DNA of 64,000 nucleotides from Candidatus Gastranaerophilales bacterium. Lineage in GTDB: Bacteria; Cyanobacteriota; Vampirovibrionia; Gastranaerophilales; Gastranaerophilaceae. A program made the position numbers and the translations under genes. The notes below the pieces were generated by a model. It searched no databases, was not told the DNA's origin, and worked only from the letters and a program-made list of their open reading frames with translations. Of this stretch, positions 62,129-64,000 are shown piece after piece. Positions within the stretch are counted from its first letter, which is position 1; each line of letters opens with the position of its first letter. The DNA is taken from contig CALUQH010000005.1 of the NCBI GenBank assembly GCA_944322885.1, positions 1 to 64,000 on the forward strand. The letters are read 5' to 3'.

Positions 62129-62875
62129 CTATAAAAATAATTTGTACAACACAACCGCACAAGAAACTGACAAATTTAATGATTCAACAGAAGACGCCAT
62201 TTCTATTTTAACATTTTTTGTTGAAAAATTTATAAGTTCATCTGAAAGCCCGTCAGCCTCTGATCCAAACATAACAACAACGGGTTCTTTAACCTCAAAA
62301 TTTTTCAAAAATTCTTTTGCCCTCGGCAGTGTTGCGACACGCTCATAATCTTTAAAAACAGATTGAAGATTTTCAAAATTATCAATATAAACAACAGGAA
62401 CTTTCCACAGGTTTCCAACAGATGAACGGACGCATTTAGGATTATAAATATCCGCACACTCATACCCGTAAAGAATAACAGCATCAACGCCGAAGGCAGT
62501 TGATGTTCTCAATATCGTTCCAAGATTGCCCAAATCTTTTATGTTTTCCAGAAGCACAACTTTTTTCGCATTTTTCAAATCAGAAACCGCATAATTTTTC
62601 TTAAATGCAACAGCAACTGCATCAGGGGCTGTATCTGTTGTCGAAATTTTTTTCAATACTGGTTCAGTTGTGAGAATTGCTTTTTCGCCGAGAAAACCGT
62701 ATTTTTTTTCATCAGAAACAAAAGCATACTCAATATCAATACCGGCATTAAAAGCTTCCGAAATACATTTAAAACCTTCTAGCAAAAATTTATTTTCGTT
62801 GTCGCGGTATTTTTTCTGCTGAAGTTTTACGGTTTCTTTTACCAGATTATTATTTACACTTGTAATTTCCTGCAT
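62129..62875 (-). CDS. SpoU/TrmH-family RNA 2'-O-methyltransferase
   Basis: SAM-dependent methyltransferase of rRNA or tRNA ribose (RlmB/TrmH type). The N-terminal substrate-binding domain (YRDNENKFLLEGFKCISEA) precedes the SpoU knot fold: LLENIKDLGNLGTILRTSTAFGVDAVIL (motif 1, cited in part), VMFGSEADGLSDELINF (motif 2) and ASSVESLNLSVSCAVVLY (motif 3). The length of 248 is normal. The ATG at 62875 is preferred because GAGG lies nine bases upstream; it is one base after the pepP stop. Specific site (23S G2251 or other) cannot be told. Confidence 0.92.
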   Translation of the reverse strand: MQEITSVNNNLVKETVKLQQKKYRDNENKFLLEGFKCISEAFNAGIDIEYAFVSDEKKYGFLGEKAILTTEPVLKKISTTDTAPDAVAVAFKKNYAVSDLKNAKKVVLLENIKDLGNLGTILRTSTAFGVDAVILYGYECADIYNPKCVRSSVGNLWKVPVVYIDNFENLQSVFKDYERVATLPRAKEFLKNFEVKEPVVVMFGSEADGLSDELINFSTKNVKIEMASSVESLNLSVSCAVVLYKLFL

Positions 62876-62876
62876 T

Positions 62877-64000
62877 TTACAAAACCTCAAATTCTTTCAG
62901 CCATTCTTTTTCCTGCTCGGTTAAAAGAGAAAAATCAATGAGTTTTTTCTCGTAATTCATATTTACAAAAGAATGAATTTTACCGTCTTTCATATAGCAG
63001 GAATTTTCAAGTCTTACCCCGAAATGATTTTCGTTATAAAGTCCGGGTTCAATTGTAAAACACATATTGTCTTTAATTTCAACTTTTGCCATCTCGTTTT
63101 TACTCAAATTCGGCGGATATTCATGAACGCTTATACCGATTCCATGCCCGAGCCCGTGGTTAAATACAAAACCGTCAATCTCGTTTTCTGAATATATTTT
63201 CCGCGCAAGAGAATCTATCTCATAACCGTTTTTAAAATCCGAATGGTAAGCATTCAAAAACATCTTCAATACCGTTGTATAAACTCTTTTTTGAAGTTTT
63301 GAGGGTTCTCCTTTTACAAAAACTCTTGTAATATCAGTTGCAAGCCCCTGTTCATAATACGCACCGCAGTCAATTAATACAAGGCTTCCGTCTTTTAATA
63401 TTTCATCCTTTGAACATTTTGAATAATGAGCGAGGGCGGAGTTTTTGTCTTTAGCAACAATGGACTTAAAACTCAAACTCTTTGCCCCGAAACGCTTAAA
63501 TTCTTTTTCAAGCTGTTCTGCGATATCATATTCTGAAATATTATCATTATTTTCAATATAATCTCTTATAGCTTTTACGGCCATGTCCGTTCTTTTAAAA
63601 GCTTCTTTATAATGCGCAATTTCCTCTTCGGTTTTAACTGACTTCATAAGCTTTATCGGGCTGTCATCAAGAATTTTCGCTTTATCGCCTATTAGAGAGA
63701 AATCATAAGCATTAACGGAAGATTTGTCCACATAGATATTTCCGTTATAACTTGCAACGAAATCATCTATTTCATCAAGAAGCCGCGCCCTGCCGTTTAT
63801 AATTACAGCCTTACCTCTGATTTTACTTGAATAATTAGCAGAAAAATCTCTCAGGTTGAATAAATAAGACACCTCTTCAAGATTTGTTACAAGCACAGCC
63901 CCGTCATAATCAATATTTTTAAGTTTTTCTTCAACAGGAACACCATCAACCTTTACAACATTAGAATTGTCATAAACCGGCTCCGCAGAGATAAAATCAT
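62877..64000 (-). CDS. pepP: Xaa-Pro aminopeptidase, M24 family (5' end outside window)
   Basis: Metallopeptidase that releases an N-terminal residue before proline. The frame is open to the window edge, so the start is not seen; a GTG at 63896 is internal. Catalytic domain: LVLIDCGAYYEQGLATDITR with the first metal Asp pair, GHGIGISVHEYP with metal His, FTIEPGLY with Glu, and VRLENSCYM with the last Glu. The N-terminal creatinase-like domain is incomplete. It overlaps nothing downstream and precedes the methyltransferase by one base. About 374 residues are present. Confidence 0.93.
   Translation of the reverse strand, partial: DFISAEPVYDNSNVVKVDGVPVEEKLKNIDYDGAVLVTNLEEVSYLFNLRDFSANYSSKIRGKAVIINGRARLLDEIDDFVASYNGNIYVDKSSVNAYDFSLIGDKAKILDDSPIKLMKSVKTEEEIAHYKEAFKRTDMAVKAIRDYIENNDNISEYDIAEQLEKEFKRFGAKSLSFKSIVAKDKNSALAHYSKCSKDEILKDGSLVLIDCGAYYEQGLATDITRVFVKGEPSKLQKRVYTTVLKMFLNAYHSDFKNGYEIDSLARKIYSENEIDGFVFNHGLGHGIGISVHEYPPNLSKNEMAKVEIKDNMCFTIEPGLYNENHFGVRLENSCYMKDGKIHSFVNMNYEKKLIDFSLLTEQEKEWLKEFEVL

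Overview
This is an AT-rich, densely packed bacterial chromosome segment. The gene content points to a non-photosynthetic relative of cyanobacteria, most likely a gut Melainabacteria / Vampirovibrionia (Gastranaerophilales) genome. The evidence is a Ycf23/DUF561 protein (otherwise cyanobacterial and plastid), a SigF-like sigma factor beside a prepilin peptidase, a diderm MlaE permease, and many orphan pseudopilins that share the GFTLAEV(L/I)TLGIIGVV N-terminus. This placement is inference from protein content; no rRNA, tRNA, CRISPR array or insertion sequence was seen.

Layout. 1-9.9 kb: gap (cut by the window edge), radA, an HD-GYP protein, a panE-like reductase, and the rng / TIGR03960 radical-SAM pair. 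10-17.8 kb: a GT-D glycosyltransferase, an SGNH protein, two paralogous RWYD-repeat proteins, an envelope protein, a BlaI-type regulator, a secreted possible serpin relative, an AgcS symporter and a type 4 uracil-DNA glycosylase. 17.9-24.2 kb: large lineage proteins, a sensor kinase, a CheY-like regulator and a divergent GspE/PilB-like ATPase. 24.2-32.9 kb: pseudopilins A, B and C among mlaE, ilvE, an HtrA-like protease, ycf23, a GT2 and folC. 33-40 kb: the murF-mraY-murD-ftsW-murG block, then rplU and rpmA. 40-52.4 kb: lineage proteins, a decayed HTH gene, pseudopilins D and E, two zinc alcohol dehydrogenases, ilvC, a YhaM-like nuclease, tandem thymidylate-kinase paralogs and HTH proteins. 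52.3-64 kb: a radical SAM / SLC45-like MFS pair, pseudopilin F, pyrG, gatC, sigF-like, pilD, ruvA, dnaA, an rRNA methyltransferase and pepP (cut by the edge).

Most notable signal: of six dispersed orphan pseudopilin genes, only one (E, 51264-51971) is intact from a Shine-Dalgarno-led ATG. In A and F a 10-base G/C homopolymer lies between a well-placed promoter, SD and ATG and the pilin frame, and both are exactly one base short of being in frame. B is out of frame at a G5 run, C is split at an A7 run, and D has ATA where the start should be. The A and F tracts also share a near-identical 24-25 bp flanked element. This looks like homopolymer-based phase variation, or slippage-dependent expression, of a pseudopilin repertoire. 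Sequencing error or gene decay are the alternatives.

A second recurring pattern is a promoter whose -10 box ends 6-8 bases before the start codon, with no Shine-Dalgarno site (radA, the 12101, 12568, 15705, 19798, 45461 and 52079 starts, and probably dnaA, folC, 1060 and the HTH pseudogene). It predicts leaderless mRNAs and corrects several start sites.
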